NCBI GenBank assembly: GCA_041287365.1
Contig: JBEULL010000017.1
Location: forward strand, 62,001-126,000
Reading direction: 5' to 3'
DNA from: JAQVIJ01 sp041287365
Lineage (GTDB): Bacteria; Desulfobacterota; Dissulfuribacteria; Dissulfuribacterales; DYLC01
Length of the DNA: 64,000 bases
Below, piece by piece: positions 53,122 through 61,498 of the stretch (its first letter is position 1; every line of letters starts with the position of its first letter). The translations under genes and the position numbers were made by a program. The notes below the pieces were generated by a model that had not been told where the DNA came from, ran no database searches, and saw only the letters and a program-made list of their open reading frames with translations.

Positions 53122-53576
53122 GCACGTCTGAAAACAATTTCAAGCTGGAGACCATAGTCGGTCTTTTTCTGGTGGCAGGTATTATATGTTTTGCATATCT
53201 GGCGATCAAACTGGGTAAAATAGACATATTTCATCAGAATTCATACGAGGTACATGCCCTGTTTTCCTCCGTATCGGGCCTGAAAGAAGGCGCCACGGTC
53301 GAGATGGCCGGCGTGAAGATCGGAAGTGTTAAAAAAATCACATTGGACACCAAAAAATATGAAGCAGATGTATATCTTACTCTGAGCAATGATGTAAAAA
53401 TATCTTCCGATGCCATTGCAAGCGTCAAAACCGCCGGCATTATCGGCGATAAATACATCAACATAAGCCAAGGTGGATCCAGCACCTATCTTAAAGACGG
53501 CCAGGTTATAACAGAGACTGAGAGCGCCCTGGACCTTGAAGGGCTTATCAGCAAATATATCTTTGAAAAGAAGTGA
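53118..53576 (+). CDS. mlaD: MlaD-type MCE-domain protein
   Basis: This is a 152-residue inner-membrane-anchored protein with one N-terminal TM (LETIVGLFLVAGIICFAYLA) and a single MCE domain (SSVSGLKEGATVEMAGVKIG through AGIIGDKYINI). MCE hexamers make the lipid-shuttling pore on the periplasmic side of MlaFE. The length is close to E. coli MlaD (183), with a shorter C-terminal helix. ATGA overlap with mlaF. Confidence 0.93.
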   Translation: MSTSENNFKLETIVGLFLVAGIICFAYLAIKLGKIDIFHQNSYEVHALFSSVSGLKEGATVEMAGVKIGSVKKITLDTKKYEADVYLTLSNDVKISSDAIASVKTAGIIGDKYINISQGGSSTYLKDGQVITETESALDLEGLISKYIFEKK

Positions 53577-53583
53577 GGTAGTT

Positions 53584-54228
53584 ATGAAGACAGTCAGACT
53601 CCATCTCATCGTTTTTTTGATTCTGTGCGCATTTGTGGTGTCGCATGCGGCCGGGCCGGCCATGGCTGTTGCCGCCGACTCCCCCAAGACCCTGATAAAG
53701 ACCATGATCGACTCCGTACTTGCGGCCTTGAACGAAAAAGGCGTCGACAAACACACCAAGCTAGTCAAGGTCGAAGAGGCCGTGCGGCAACGATTTGATT
53801 TCGCCGAGATGTCCAAACGTGTCATAGGCCCGAAATGGCGTGAACTCTCCGATGCTGACAAGACATTATTTACCAATCTCTTCATGCAGCTTCTCGAAGA
53901 GTCTTATTCAAGCAAGATCGATACCTATGCAGGCGATGAATCCGTAGTAATCGGCAACGAAATAGTACAGGACAATCTCGCCAAGGTGGATACCATCATC
54001 AAAAGCAAAAACAATGACATTCCTGTCGATTATAAACTTTACAACAATGGCAAAGACTGGATGGTCTATGATGTTATAATAGAAGAGGTCAGCCTTATCA
54101 GCACATATCGTAATACTTATGCGCAGATACTCCAAAAAGATGGTTTTAATGGGCTGATAAGCCAGATGAAACAAAAGATAGAAGAGTTGCAGCTTTCATC
54201 GCCTGCTGCACCAAACAACAAGAGATAA
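53584..54228 (+). CDS. mlaC: MlaC-type periplasmic lipid-binding protein
   Basis: This is a 214-residue protein with a Sec signal peptide ending near AAGPAMAVAA. The MlaC (Tol_Tol_Ttg2) domain shows VEEAVRQRFDFAEMSKRVIG, FTNLFMQLLEESYSSKID, and VDYKLYNNGKDWMVYDVIIE. It ferries phospholipids between MlaA and MlaD. The start is ATG 53584 with a gaggt ribosome binding site; the frame extends to 53536 but that part overlaps mlaD. Confidence 0.93.
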   Translation: MKTVRLHLIVFLILCAFVVSHAAGPAMAVAADSPKTLIKTMIDSVLAALNEKGVDKHTKLVKVEEAVRQRFDFAEMSKRVIGPKWRELSDADKTLFTNLFMQLLEESYSSKIDTYAGDESVVIGNEIVQDNLAKVDTIIKSKNNDIPVDYKLYNNGKDWMVYDVIIEEVSLISTYRNTYAQILQKDGFNGLISQMKQKIEELQLSSPAAPNNKR

Positions 54229-54239
54229 GGGACATTCCA

Positions 54240-54710
54240 GTGGATATAACCACTCATGAGTGTGAGTCCCTCAAGCGCATACTCCGGGCTTTTTTTCTTA
54301 TGGAAGAGGACAAGTGTGGGCTTCTATGTCCCTTCCTGAAGGAGAGGACACTGGAACGTGGGGATGTGCTCTTTCGAGAGGATGACCCTGCGGATTATAT
54401 GGCCTTCATTATAGAAGGGTCGTTGGAGATCAAGAAAAAAACGGAGTTTGCAGATAAATACATTGTACTTTCCATACTGGGGGCAGGTACCTTTGTGGGA
54501 GAAATAGTGTTGTTTGAGTATGAAAATCCAGTGCGTTCCGCCACTGCAACTGCACTTGACAGAACACAACTGGCGATACTCACAAAGGAGCGTTTCGAAG
54601 CAATGTCTCAAGAGCAGCCCACTGTGTGCCTGAGGCTGCTGAAGTCGGTATTAAAGGAAGTAGTATTGAGACTCAGGGCTGTAAATGAAAGAATGGCATC
54701 TGTATTTTGA
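54240..54710 (+). CDS. Cyclic-nucleotide-binding-domain protein without output domain
   Basis: This is a 156-residue protein with a cNMP-type beta-roll at about residues 35-125 (RGDVLFREDDPADYMAFIIEG, LGAGTFVGEIVLFEYENPVRSATA) and a C-terminal helix but no helix-turn-helix. It starts at GTG 54240, with aaggga upstream, 11 bp after mlaC. In eukaryotes and bacteria such stand-alone domains act as regulatory subunits. Its place between mlaC and mlaA suggests control of the lipid-transport complex, but that is inference; the phosphate-binding Arg of true cAMP sites is not evident. Confidence 0.82.
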   Translation: MDITTHECESLKRILRAFFLMEEDKCGLLCPFLKERTLERGDVLFREDDPADYMAFIIEGSLEIKKKTEFADKYIVLSILGAGTFVGEIVLFEYENPVRSATATALDRTQLAILTKERFEAMSQEQPTVCLRLLKSVLKEVVLRLRAVNERMASVF

Positions 54711-54773
54711 TTTTTGATCGCATACGTATTTGCCGATTACTCAATCATAACACACATTGAAGGGGGGTAAAAC

Positions 54774-55514
54774 ATGATTTACCTTAATCAGAAAAGTCTG
54801 AAATTAATAGCGCTGTCAATATGTTGCATTCTGCTTCAGACGGTGAGCCCTGTGAAGGGAGCCGCCGTTGAACAGGAAAAACTTTCCTTTGACGAGGATT
54901 ACACGGAAAAATCTCTGGCCGACCCCATAGAACCGGTCAACCGCTTCATGTTTCAATTCAACGACAAGTTCTACTTCTATCTGCTGAAGCCTGTGGCCCA
55001 GGGTTATTCGTTCATTTTGCCGGAGCCGATTCGAATATCCGTTTCCAACTTTTTCAGCAACCTCGGGTTTCCTGTGAGATTCCTCAACGCGACCTTACAG
55101 CTCAGATTCAAGGACGCAGGCAATGAATTTTCTCGATTCTGCATAAACACCATATATGGTGTAGGCGGCCTTTTTGATCCGGCGAAGGAATACTGGGAAA
55201 TACCACAAAAAGATGAAGACTTCGGCCAGACACTTGGCCATTATGGTGTAGGGCAGGGCTTTTATCTGGTGTTGCCCATCTTCGGCCCCTCCTCGCTGAG
55301 AGACGGTGTCGGGCTTGTGGCGGACACATTCACAGACCCTCTGACCTACTACCTGAACTGGGAAACCAACGTAGCAGAAAGAGGTGTCTCGATGGTCAAT
55401 CATACCTCATTACACATAGGAGAGTATGAAAATATCAAGAAGGAGGCATTGGATCCGTATATCCTGATAAAAGAAGCCTGGACACAGAGAAGAGACGCCC
55501 TTATAAAAGAGTAA
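54774..55514 (+). CDS. mlaA: MlaA/VacJ-type outer-membrane lipid asymmetry protein
   Basis: This is a 246-residue protein with an N-terminal signal peptide (hydrophobic to about residue 30, without a clear lipobox Cys beyond CCIL). The conserved MlaA core has DPIEPVNRFMFQFND, FFSNLGFPVRFLNA, GNEFSRFCINTIYGVGGLFDPA, EDFGQTLGHYGVGQGFYLVLP and FGPSSLRDGVG. MlaA removes phospholipid from the outer leaflet and hands it to MlaC. A strong gaaggggg precedes the ATG. It completes the Mla operon. Confidence 0.94.
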   Translation: MIYLNQKSLKLIALSICCILLQTVSPVKGAAVEQEKLSFDEDYTEKSLADPIEPVNRFMFQFNDKFYFYLLKPVAQGYSFILPEPIRISVSNFFSNLGFPVRFLNATLQLRFKDAGNEFSRFCINTIYGVGGLFDPAKEYWEIPQKDEDFGQTLGHYGVGQGFYLVLPIFGPSSLRDGVGLVADTFTDPLTYYLNWETNVAERGVSMVNHTSLHIGEYENIKKEALDPYILIKEAWTQRRDALIKE

Positions 55515-55620
55515 GAAAGAGCAGATATCGAATTTTGAATGTTAAATATCAAATTGAGTTAGAACCATAGACAATGTTTAATGAAGATTAGTGTTGCCAA
55601 AATTTAGGACTAACTATCAA

Positions 55621-55658
55621 AAAAACAAAAGGACAACGCTGACTCCGCTGTCCTTTTT
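55621..55658. terminator. Bidirectional terminator between mlaA and the FmdB-like gene
   Basis: The arms aaaaggaca (55627-55635) and tgtcctttt (55649-55657) pair with extra stem inside. Each strand ends in a T-run (five T on +, T-rich gtttttt on minus). It serves the two convergent genes mlaA (+) and the zinc ribbon gene (-). Confidence 0.85.
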
Positions 55659-55696
55659 AGGGCGTGATTCGGCAGCCTGCCGACAAAAGCTTAACC

Positions 55697-55912
55697 TCAG
55701 CCGAACCGTCTGGTGGAGCCATTGCCGCAACTGGAACTCAAGCTTGAACCGAAATTATCGACTCCACAGCCGCAGCTGAAACCGGAGGGCATCTTCTTGA
55801 CTTGATCCGTTTTACATTGTGGACATGTAATGTTTTTCTTCTGCTGGGAAGAAAGTACCAGGGTCTCAAAGGTGGTCTTGCATTTTTCGCAGATAAATTC
55901 ATAAATAGGCAT
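55697..55912 (-). CDS. FmdB-family zinc ribbon protein
   Basis: This is a 71-residue protein. MPIYEFICEKCKTTFE and ITCPQCKTDQVKKMPSGF give the CxxC...CxxC zinc ribbon of the FmdB/putative regulatory protein family, followed by a Ser/Gly/Cys-rich tail (CGCGVDN). aaggag precedes the ATG. The family is often called regulatory, but no target is known. Confidence 0.85.
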   Translation of the reverse strand: MPIYEFICEKCKTTFETLVLSSQQKKNITCPQCKTDQVKKMPSGFSCGCGVDNFGSSLSSSCGNGSTRRFG

Positions 55913-55981
55913 GATATGTTGCTCCTTATGAAGAACTTTTCTATTATTATAAACAATAAGTTATAACTTCAGATTGTCAAG

Positions 55982-56569
55982 ATGAAGAATACTCGGTGCT
56001 TAAATCTTCCGACAACCAACATATGTATGGAACTGCTCGAAAGACATGCAGTCCCGGCTCATATCGTTCAGCACAGTATGCGCGTGGCCCAAGTCGGCCT
56101 GAGCATCGCTGTGAGTCTGAAAGAAAAGGGGCATGACCTGAATCCGGCCCTCGTGGTGGCGGGCGGGCTTCTGCACGATATCGCCAAGATGCAGTCTATT
56201 CTAAGCGGTGAGGACCATGCAAAGGCCGCCGCCGCGCTTTTACTTAGCTATGGCTATGACAATGTGGCTGAAATAGCCGAAAGGCATGTGGCCATCGACG
56301 ATGCAATGGAACGGACAGCCGTATTGACTGAGGTACACATAGTGAATTATGCCGACAAACGCGTCCGGCATACCGAGATTGTAGAGCTTTCCGAACGATT
56401 TCTTGACCTTCTGGAGCGCTACGGCAAAACAGAGGAACAGCGCGTCCGCATAAATATCACGCTGGAGAAGGCCCGTTCCCTGGAAAACCGCATATTTTCA
56501 TTTCTGGACTTTCAGCCGTCTTCTCTCTGTGCATTAAATAATATCTCGCCTGTTTTGAAGGAGTTCTAA
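55982..56569 (+). CDS. HD-domain phosphohydrolase-like protein
   Basis: This is a 195-residue HD-superfamily protein with metal ligands in HIVQHSMRVAQ, GGLLHDIAK (HD pair), AERHV and VNYADKRVRH. It is a small single-domain HD protein of the kind found in sulfate reducers. The substrate is unknown; relatives hydrolyse nucleotides. ATG 55982 lacks a strong ribosome binding site and the ATG at 56027 is also possible. It is followed within 3 bp by the MBL-fold gene, suggesting an operon. Confidence 0.78.
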   Translation: MKNTRCLNLPTTNICMELLERHAVPAHIVQHSMRVAQVGLSIAVSLKEKGHDLNPALVVAGGLLHDIAKMQSILSGEDHAKAAAALLLSYGYDNVAEIAERHVAIDDAMERTAVLTEVHIVNYADKRVRHTEIVELSERFLDLLERYGKTEEQRVRINITLEKARSLENRIFSFLDFQPSSLCALNNISPVLKEF

Positions 56570-56571
56570 CC

Positions 56572-57276
56572 ATGGCAACTGTAAAAATCACATATTTCGG
56601 GCATTCGGCTTTTCATATTCTTACCGCTAATGGAATCGGTATCTGGATAGACCCATGGCTCGAAAATCCTCTGGCGCCATCAGACATCCCTCATCTTCCA
56701 TCAGACATCATCTTGATCACACACGGCCATGGTGACCATCTGGGAAACTGCATTGCTATGGCACGAAACTCCGGCACAGAGGTGGTTGCCATTCATGAAT
56801 TACAACAGTACCTGCTGAGTAAAGGGCTTCCAAATGTCATAGGTATGAATATCGGAGGTTCCTATACCACCAAAACGGTAACCATCACCATGACTCAGGC
56901 ATTTCACAGCTCTTCCTTTTTCGAAGCAGGCGAACATCACTATGCCGGCTGCCCAGCGGGCTTCGTGATTCGCCAGGCAGACGGACCTGCAATATATCAT
57001 GCGGGTGACACAGCGGTGTTTGGCGATATGGCCATCATAGGCGAGCTATACCGGCCTGATATCGCCTTGCTTCCCATCGGAGGCCATTATGTGATGGGGC
57101 CAAAAGAGGCCGCATACGCAACCCGATTGCTGAATGTAAAAAAAGTCATTCCCATGCACTACTCCTCGTTTCCGGTGCTAAAGGGCACACCAGATCAGCT
57201 AAAAGAGGAATTAGCCAAATTAGAAGTTGAGACAAAAGTTATTGTGCTCGCCTCCGGTGAGACCATAGAGCTATAG
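56572..57276 (+). CDS. UPF0173-family metallo-beta-lactamase-fold hydrolase
   Basis: This is a 234-residue protein that starts VKITYFGHSAFHI and has the metal site LITHGHGDHLGN, then AFHSSSF, IYHAGDTAVFGDM, PIGGHYVMGPKEA and VIPMHYSSFPVL, the standard UPF0173 pattern. Substrates of the family are uncertain. aaggag lies 9 nt upstream of the ATG. Confidence 0.9.
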   Translation: MATVKITYFGHSAFHILTANGIGIWIDPWLENPLAPSDIPHLPSDIILITHGHGDHLGNCIAMARNSGTEVVAIHELQQYLLSKGLPNVIGMNIGGSYTTKTVTITMTQAFHSSSFFEAGEHHYAGCPAGFVIRQADGPAIYHAGDTAVFGDMAIIGELYRPDIALLPIGGHYVMGPKEAAYATRLLNVKKVIPMHYSSFPVLKGTPDQLKEELAKLEVETKVIVLASGETIEL

Positions 57277-57279
57277 GTT

Positions 57280-59244
57280 TCAAGCATCTTCGATAGCTAC
57301 AGAGGATACGAGCCGCGCTGGCTTCAATCCCCTGACAGAATTGCCGATGAAGATGGCATTAGCTGACATGAGATCATCCATATACAAGACTGCCTCCACT
57401 GCCTCACCCCTTTCCAGCAGCTCCTGACGCAATGTGCCGTTCAACAGACCGCAGGAGACAGGCGGAGTAAGCATGGGTTCACCTTCCTTTCGCCTGATGA
57501 AGATATTGGTAATGGCGCCTTCGGTGATCTCATTGCATTCATTCAAAAATATGCAGTCGAAATGACCCCTGGCCACCGCCTTGCCATATTCGGTATTGTA
57601 GATGGGTCGGTGAGTGGTCTTGTGGTACAGGAAGACATCATTGCTAAAAGTGCACACATCAGCCATGGAGACTGGCACTATGTCGCAGCCATTATCACTG
57701 ACATAATCCTGCCATGTGATATAGGTATCTCCCCTTCGACCCAAGGTCAACCGCACCCTGACGGGCACCTTTCGCCTCATAAACTCACAAGACAAGGCAG
57801 AAAGGCGATGCGATACATCCTCTTCATTCCATGAGAAGTCGAAATAATGAGCCGAATCCGCCATGCGCTTCATGTGGCGTTCCAATAGAAAATATGGGCT
57901 CAATGGTTGCCCATCCTGAAACCTTTGAGGGTCCCACAACATGGTCTCTATCAATTGAAAATCAGGTCGTTTTCTCTGGCCTCGCACAAGGAAATCCGCC
58001 TTCAGACGGCATTCATCGTACTCTACTTGTGGCTCGGAACCGATGGTAACCCCGCTTCCTATGCCCAATTCCGCCTGCCTGTTATTTATGACCAGGGTGC
58101 GAATGGCCACATTGAAGCAGGCAGTATCGAATGGCGAAATAAAACCTATGGCACCGGTATAGATACCCCTCGGTGAGCCCTCCAACTCTGCTATGATCTC
58201 CATGGTGCGAAGCTTTGGGGCGCCCGTCACTGAACCGGATGGGAAGAGCGAACGCAGGAGCCGCTCATAAGAGCAATCGTCAGAAAGCGTGGCCTGCACT
58301 GTGGATGTCATCTGAAACAGGGTAGCATAGCGTTCTACACAGAATAACTCAGGCACTCGAACACTTCCCGTCCTGGCTATACGTCCCAGGTCGTTTCTCA
58401 GCAGATCCACGATCATGATGTTTTCTGCACGATTTTTTGGATCATTCTGTAGTCGTTGTGCGATCTTCCGGTCCCCTTGAACTGTTTTATCCCGTTTAGC
58501 CGTCCCCTTCATGGGCCTTGTGATCACCAACTCTCCTTCTCGTCGAAAAAAAAGTTCAGGGGAACAAGAAAGCACCTGAACGCCGCCTATTCGCATGAAT
58601 GCACCATAGGGCACTGGCTGTATATCCCTCAAATGGAGATAAAGGGAGAGGGCATCAAAACCTTGAGGAATGTTAAAGCGACCGCGAAGGGTGTAGTTGA
58701 CCTGATAGCTATCACCTGCACGGATGTATCCCTTGATTTGTTCGATCGCTGCAAGATACTGGGCATAGGGTACATCCAGCAGAATTTTATGGTCCAGATA
58801 CGGAGTCATTTGCCGCTTTAGTTCGACCATATCAATCGGTACCGTCTGTTTGCGTTCGTGTGCCAAGATATATGGCTTCTTGAACAGGAACAAGCACGCA
58901 AGTGGCAAATGGGGTCTGTGCAAGTCCAGGAGAGACGAGAGCCGATCATAGAGCAAGTACCCCCATTCATAACAAAACCAGCCGGCAAGCCAGAACCCTT
59001 GTTTCAAGGCTTGTTCCAACCCATTAAAAAAATTAGGCAATTGCTCTACCCTATCGCAGCTGAGTACACCAACAGGCTTTATAAAGAGGTAAGAACTATT
59101 CCCTTGCTGAGTCACGAGACCGGTGTCGAGCCAGATGAAATCACCTGACACGGATTCCAGTATGGATAGCAACTTATGAGATAAAGGCGCAATACGGCCT
59201 GTCAGATAGGGCTGTTTCAGATCATCGAACATCTGCTTCAACAA
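57280..59244 (-). CDS. PabB-PabC fusion: aminodeoxychorismate synthase component I plus 4-amino-4-deoxychorismate lyase
   Basis: This is a 654-residue bifunctional folate enzyme. Residues about 130-420 form the chorismate-binding enzyme (AGDSYQVNYTLRG, ITRPMKGTAKR, DLLRNDLGRIA, PSGSVTGAPKLRTMEII, SGVTIGSEPQVEYDEC). Residues about 430-654 form the fold-type IV PLP lyase (LIETMLWDP, PLP lysine probably in YHKTTHRP, ITEGAITNIFI). Together with a glutaminase (PabA, not in the window) this would convert chorismate to p-aminobenzoate. It converges with the MBL gene 3 bp away. Its 5' end overlaps the AmpG-like gene by 23 bp. Confidence 0.92.
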   Translation of the reverse strand: MLKQMFDDLKQPYLTGRIAPLSHKLLSILESVSGDFIWLDTGLVTQQGNSSYLFIKPVGVLSCDRVEQLPNFFNGLEQALKQGFWLAGWFCYEWGYLLYDRLSSLLDLHRPHLPLACLFLFKKPYILAHERKQTVPIDMVELKRQMTPYLDHKILLDVPYAQYLAAIEQIKGYIRAGDSYQVNYTLRGRFNIPQGFDALSLYLHLRDIQPVPYGAFMRIGGVQVLSCSPELFFRREGELVITRPMKGTAKRDKTVQGDRKIAQRLQNDPKNRAENIMIVDLLRNDLGRIARTGSVRVPELFCVERYATLFQMTSTVQATLSDDCSYERLLRSLFPSGSVTGAPKLRTMEIIAELEGSPRGIYTGAIGFISPFDTACFNVAIRTLVINNRQAELGIGSGVTIGSEPQVEYDECRLKADFLVRGQRKRPDFQLIETMLWDPQRFQDGQPLSPYFLLERHMKRMADSAHYFDFSWNEEDVSHRLSALSCEFMRRKVPVRVRLTLGRRGDTYITWQDYVSDNGCDIVPVSMADVCTFSNDVFLYHKTTHRPIYNTEYGKAVARGHFDCIFLNECNEITEGAITNIFIRRKEGEPMLTPPVSCGLLNGTLRQELLERGEAVEAVLYMDDLMSANAIFIGNSVRGLKPARLVSSVAIEDA

Positions 59245-60493
59245 AAATATGAGTAGTTCGCCTTAAAAAAAACAGAAGGAGCAGTCCAGGCATGGCTGAT
59301 AGGAATGTAAGAAAGAAAAACCATGCCCAACCCACTTGATTTACGAGCCAGCCGGCAGGGGCGCCCACCAAAATCCGGCCTATGGCTGCAACACCCGAAA
59401 GCAAGGCATACTGGGTTGCGGTCCATTCTCTATCGCATAACGACATGATCAGCGCCACAAAGGCCGCTGTCCCCATTCCACTCGTAAAATTTTCCAGAAA
59501 GACCGAACCCACAAAAAGATACATATTCTGTCCCAAAACAGCCATGGCACAAAATCCCAAATTGGATACAGCCTGCAAAAAACCAAACCTCAAAAGCGCC
59601 TTGTATGTATTGAGACGCAGCATGATGGCGCCGCCGGTTATACCTCCCAGAACAGCGCTTATCAGACCTATGGTCTTGTTGACCAGCCCCACCTCCGTTG
59701 GAGTGAAACCCATGCCTCGAATCAAAAACGGTGTGGTCAGTGCCCCGGCAAAGGAATCCCCAAACTTATAAAGAAAAACGAGCAGAATAAGCCAGATGGC
59801 ATTGCTACGTGAAAGAAACTCCTTTATGGGTTCTTTGATGGCATATTTCAACTTTTTTGAAGGAGTTGAGGGTGCAACGGGCTCAGGGGCAAAAAAGGTA
59901 ATAATAGTGCAACAGACCATAATGGCTGCCATCAAGGCATATGTCCAAGACCAGCCGATATGCTCTCCCATTATCAATGCCAGCCCGCCTGACACCAGCA
60001 TGGCCAATCTATAACCGGTAATGGTCAACGAGGCACCAAGCCCCCTTTCCTCCTCTTTAAGTATTTCGGTTCTATGGGCATCGATGGCCATGTCCTGCGT
60101 AGCCGAAAAACAGGCGACAACAAAGGCGACTACAATCATAACCCATAAATGTTTTGTAGGAGATAGAAAGGAAATCAATAACAAAGAGATAATTACACCG
60201 GCCTGAGTCAAAAGTATCCATCCCTTACGTCTGCCAACGGCCAAAGAATACGTATCCAGAATAGGAGACCAGAGAAATTTGATGGTATATGGCAAGGCAA
60301 CCACGGAAACCAAACCAACAGTCGTCATGCCCACACCATCCACCGTAAGCCATGCCTGAAGTGTGGCGCCGGTCAAGGCAATGGGTAACCCTGATGCAAA
60401 ACCCAATGGTAGCATAAATAGCAAGGATTTTCGGGGCATAGGAAAAAAAAGAGCGTTCCATCCTCTATAGAAGGAACGCCCCGATATCGTCAA
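59222..60493 (-). CDS. AmpG-like MFS transporter
   Basis: This is a 423-residue protein with about 12 TM helices. Its N-terminal region, LPLGFASGLPIALTGATLQAWLTVDGV and FLWSPILDTYSLAVGRRKGWILLTQ (shown in blocks), closely matches AmpG, which imports anhydromuropeptides for cell-wall recycling. ATQDMAIDAHRTEIL is another AmpG-family block. The TTG start at 60493 keeps WNALFFPMPRKS, which aligns with AmpG N-termini; an ATG at 60439 is the alternative. It is followed by the overlapping PabBC gene. Confidence 0.85.
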   Translation of the reverse strand: MTISGRSFYRGWNALFFPMPRKSLLFMLPLGFASGLPIALTGATLQAWLTVDGVGMTTVGLVSVVALPYTIKFLWSPILDTYSLAVGRRKGWILLTQAGVIISLLLISFLSPTKHLWVMIVVAFVVACFSATQDMAIDAHRTEILKEEERGLGASLTITGYRLAMLVSGGLALIMGEHIGWSWTYALMAAIMVCCTIITFFAPEPVAPSTPSKKLKYAIKEPIKEFLSRSNAIWLILLVFLYKFGDSFAGALTTPFLIRGMGFTPTEVGLVNKTIGLISAVLGGITGGAIMLRLNTYKALLRFGFLQAVSNLGFCAMAVLGQNMYLFVGSVFLENFTSGMGTAAFVALIMSLCDREWTATQYALLSGVAAIGRILVGAPAGWLVNQVGWAWFFFLTFLSAMPGLLLLFFLRRTTHIFVEADVR

Positions 60494-60516
60494 TTCATGA
60501 AATACTAAAAAAAGAA

Positions 60517-60864
60517 TTACTTATGGCAACCGTCACACTTGGTGGGGCCACCTTTTTCCTGATGGCAACCCTTACACTGCTTGTGCATGTTGTCGCTGGG
60601 CTTTCCAAGCTCATGACAGGTGGAGCACTTGGCCTCCTTGCCGGCCTCGTAAGGTCCTTTTTTGCCGTCAGCGGTCTTGGTGTGGTGACACTTGGCGCAT
60701 TCGGCCTTGGCCTGATGTGCCTTGTGGTTGAACACCACTTCCTTCTTGCCGGCAGGACCCTTGATGGTAACGGTCTCAGGACCTGTACCGGCCGCGATCA
60801 CTGCACCAGCACCCATAACACCAAAGGCCATGGCCACCAAAACAGATAATGTCTTCTTTTTCAT
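60517..60864 (-). CDS. Periplasmic tetraheme cytochrome c (class III, c3/c7-like)
   Basis: This is a 115-residue exported cytochrome with a signal peptide ending near VIAAG and four CxxCH motifs (CAKCH, CSTCH, CKGCH, CDGCH). An early VFNHKAHQ supplies a distal heme ligand as in cytochrome c3. In sulfate reducers such proteins carry electrons from periplasmic hydrogenases or formate dehydrogenases to membrane complexes. A gggagg lies 8 nt upstream of the ATG. It has its own promoter/operator and is transcribed in the same direction as the AmpG-like gene 23 bp downstream. Confidence 0.95.
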   Translation of the reverse strand: MKKKTLSVLVAMAFGVMGAGAVIAAGTGPETVTIKGPAGKKEVVFNHKAHQAKAECAKCHHTKTADGKKGPYEAGKEAKCSTCHELGKPSDNMHKQCKGCHQEKGGPTKCDGCHK

Positions 60865-60889
60865 GGAATTCCTCCCTAAGATTTTGATT

Positions 60890-60945
60890 AAATGAATGGC
60901 TATTCATTTGAATTCTCTTTTAACTACATCGATGCCATTTGTCAA
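60890..60945 (-). promoter_or_regulatory. Promoter and overlapping TetR-type palindromic operator for the cytochrome gene
   Basis: On the minus strand TTGACA (60940-60945), a 17-nt spacer and TAAAAG (60917-60922) make a good promoter. The predicted start is about 60910. Just downstream lies a perfect palindrome AAATGAAT-ggct-ATTCATTT (60890-60909), resembling TGAATG-type TetR-family operators. A repressor bound there would block transcription from this promoter. No TetR gene is in the window. Confidence 0.6.
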
Positions 60946-61028
60946 CAGGAATTTTGTGAAGGGCGTTGCAAGACAATCCGGGGGATATTTCAGAATCGAC
61001 TGCCGCAGAGAAAAGACGAATAAAAAAC

Positions 61029-61054
61029 AAAAAGGCGGATTTCTCCGCCTTTTT
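61029..61054 (-). terminator. Terminator of the TauE/SafE operon
   Basis: The arms aaaaaggcgga (61029-61039) and tccgccttttt (61044-61054) form an 11-bp perfect stem with a 4-nt loop. Both flanks are A/T tracts, so it can act in either direction. It lies 28 bp downstream of the stop at 61082. Confidence 0.9.
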
Positions 61055-61081
61055 TGTGCCTTTCCTATTGGATAGTGTGTC

Positions 61082-61471
61082 TTAGAACACACCCAGCAGA
61101 TTGAGCGCCAGGATAAATAACCCTGCAGAGGCCACGCGTTTAACTATTAGGGGGTTGACCTTTTTGGCTATCTTAGGGCCTATGTATCCGCCGAGTATGG
61201 CCGCCGGAAACATCACGATAAAGAGCCAGAGATCGAAGTTGCCGAACTGATAGTGTCTTACTGAACCCATCAGGGTATTGAAGAATATGGCCAGAAGCGA
61301 GCTACCCACTACGATATACATGGGGAGTCTCATGGCCACTGTCATGAGCGGTACCATGAAAGGCCCGCCCCCGAATCCGAACATGGAGGACATGATGGCT
61401 ATCAGAAAACCACCGATGCAACCGACAACGAGATTGGCTTCAAATTCTTGTCCCCAAAATTCTATTTTCAT
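61082..61471 (-). CDS. TauE/SafE-family membrane protein, C-terminal half as a separate subunit
   Basis: This is a 129-residue protein with four TM helices. ANLVVGCIGGFLIAIMSSMFGFGGGPF is the second repeat of the TauE/SafE fold (given as its core GCIGGFLIAIMSSMFGFGGG), and FPAAILGGYIGPKIAKKV is a family block. TauE/SafE proteins are eight-helix exporters of sulfite, sulfoacetate and other sulfur anions made of two inverted repeats. This protein is half length. It has its own ribosome binding site (aaaggag) 27 bp after the larger half. The two polypeptides probably assemble into one transporter. Confidence 0.85.
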   Translation of the reverse strand: MKIEFWGQEFEANLVVGCIGGFLIAIMSSMFGFGGGPFMVPLMTVAMRLPMYIVVGSSLLAIFFNTLMGSVRHYQFGNFDLWLFIVMFPAAILGGYIGPKIAKKVNPLIVKRVASAGLFILALNLLGVF

Positions 61472-61498
61472 ATCTGTTTTCTCCTTTTGGTGTGAGTG

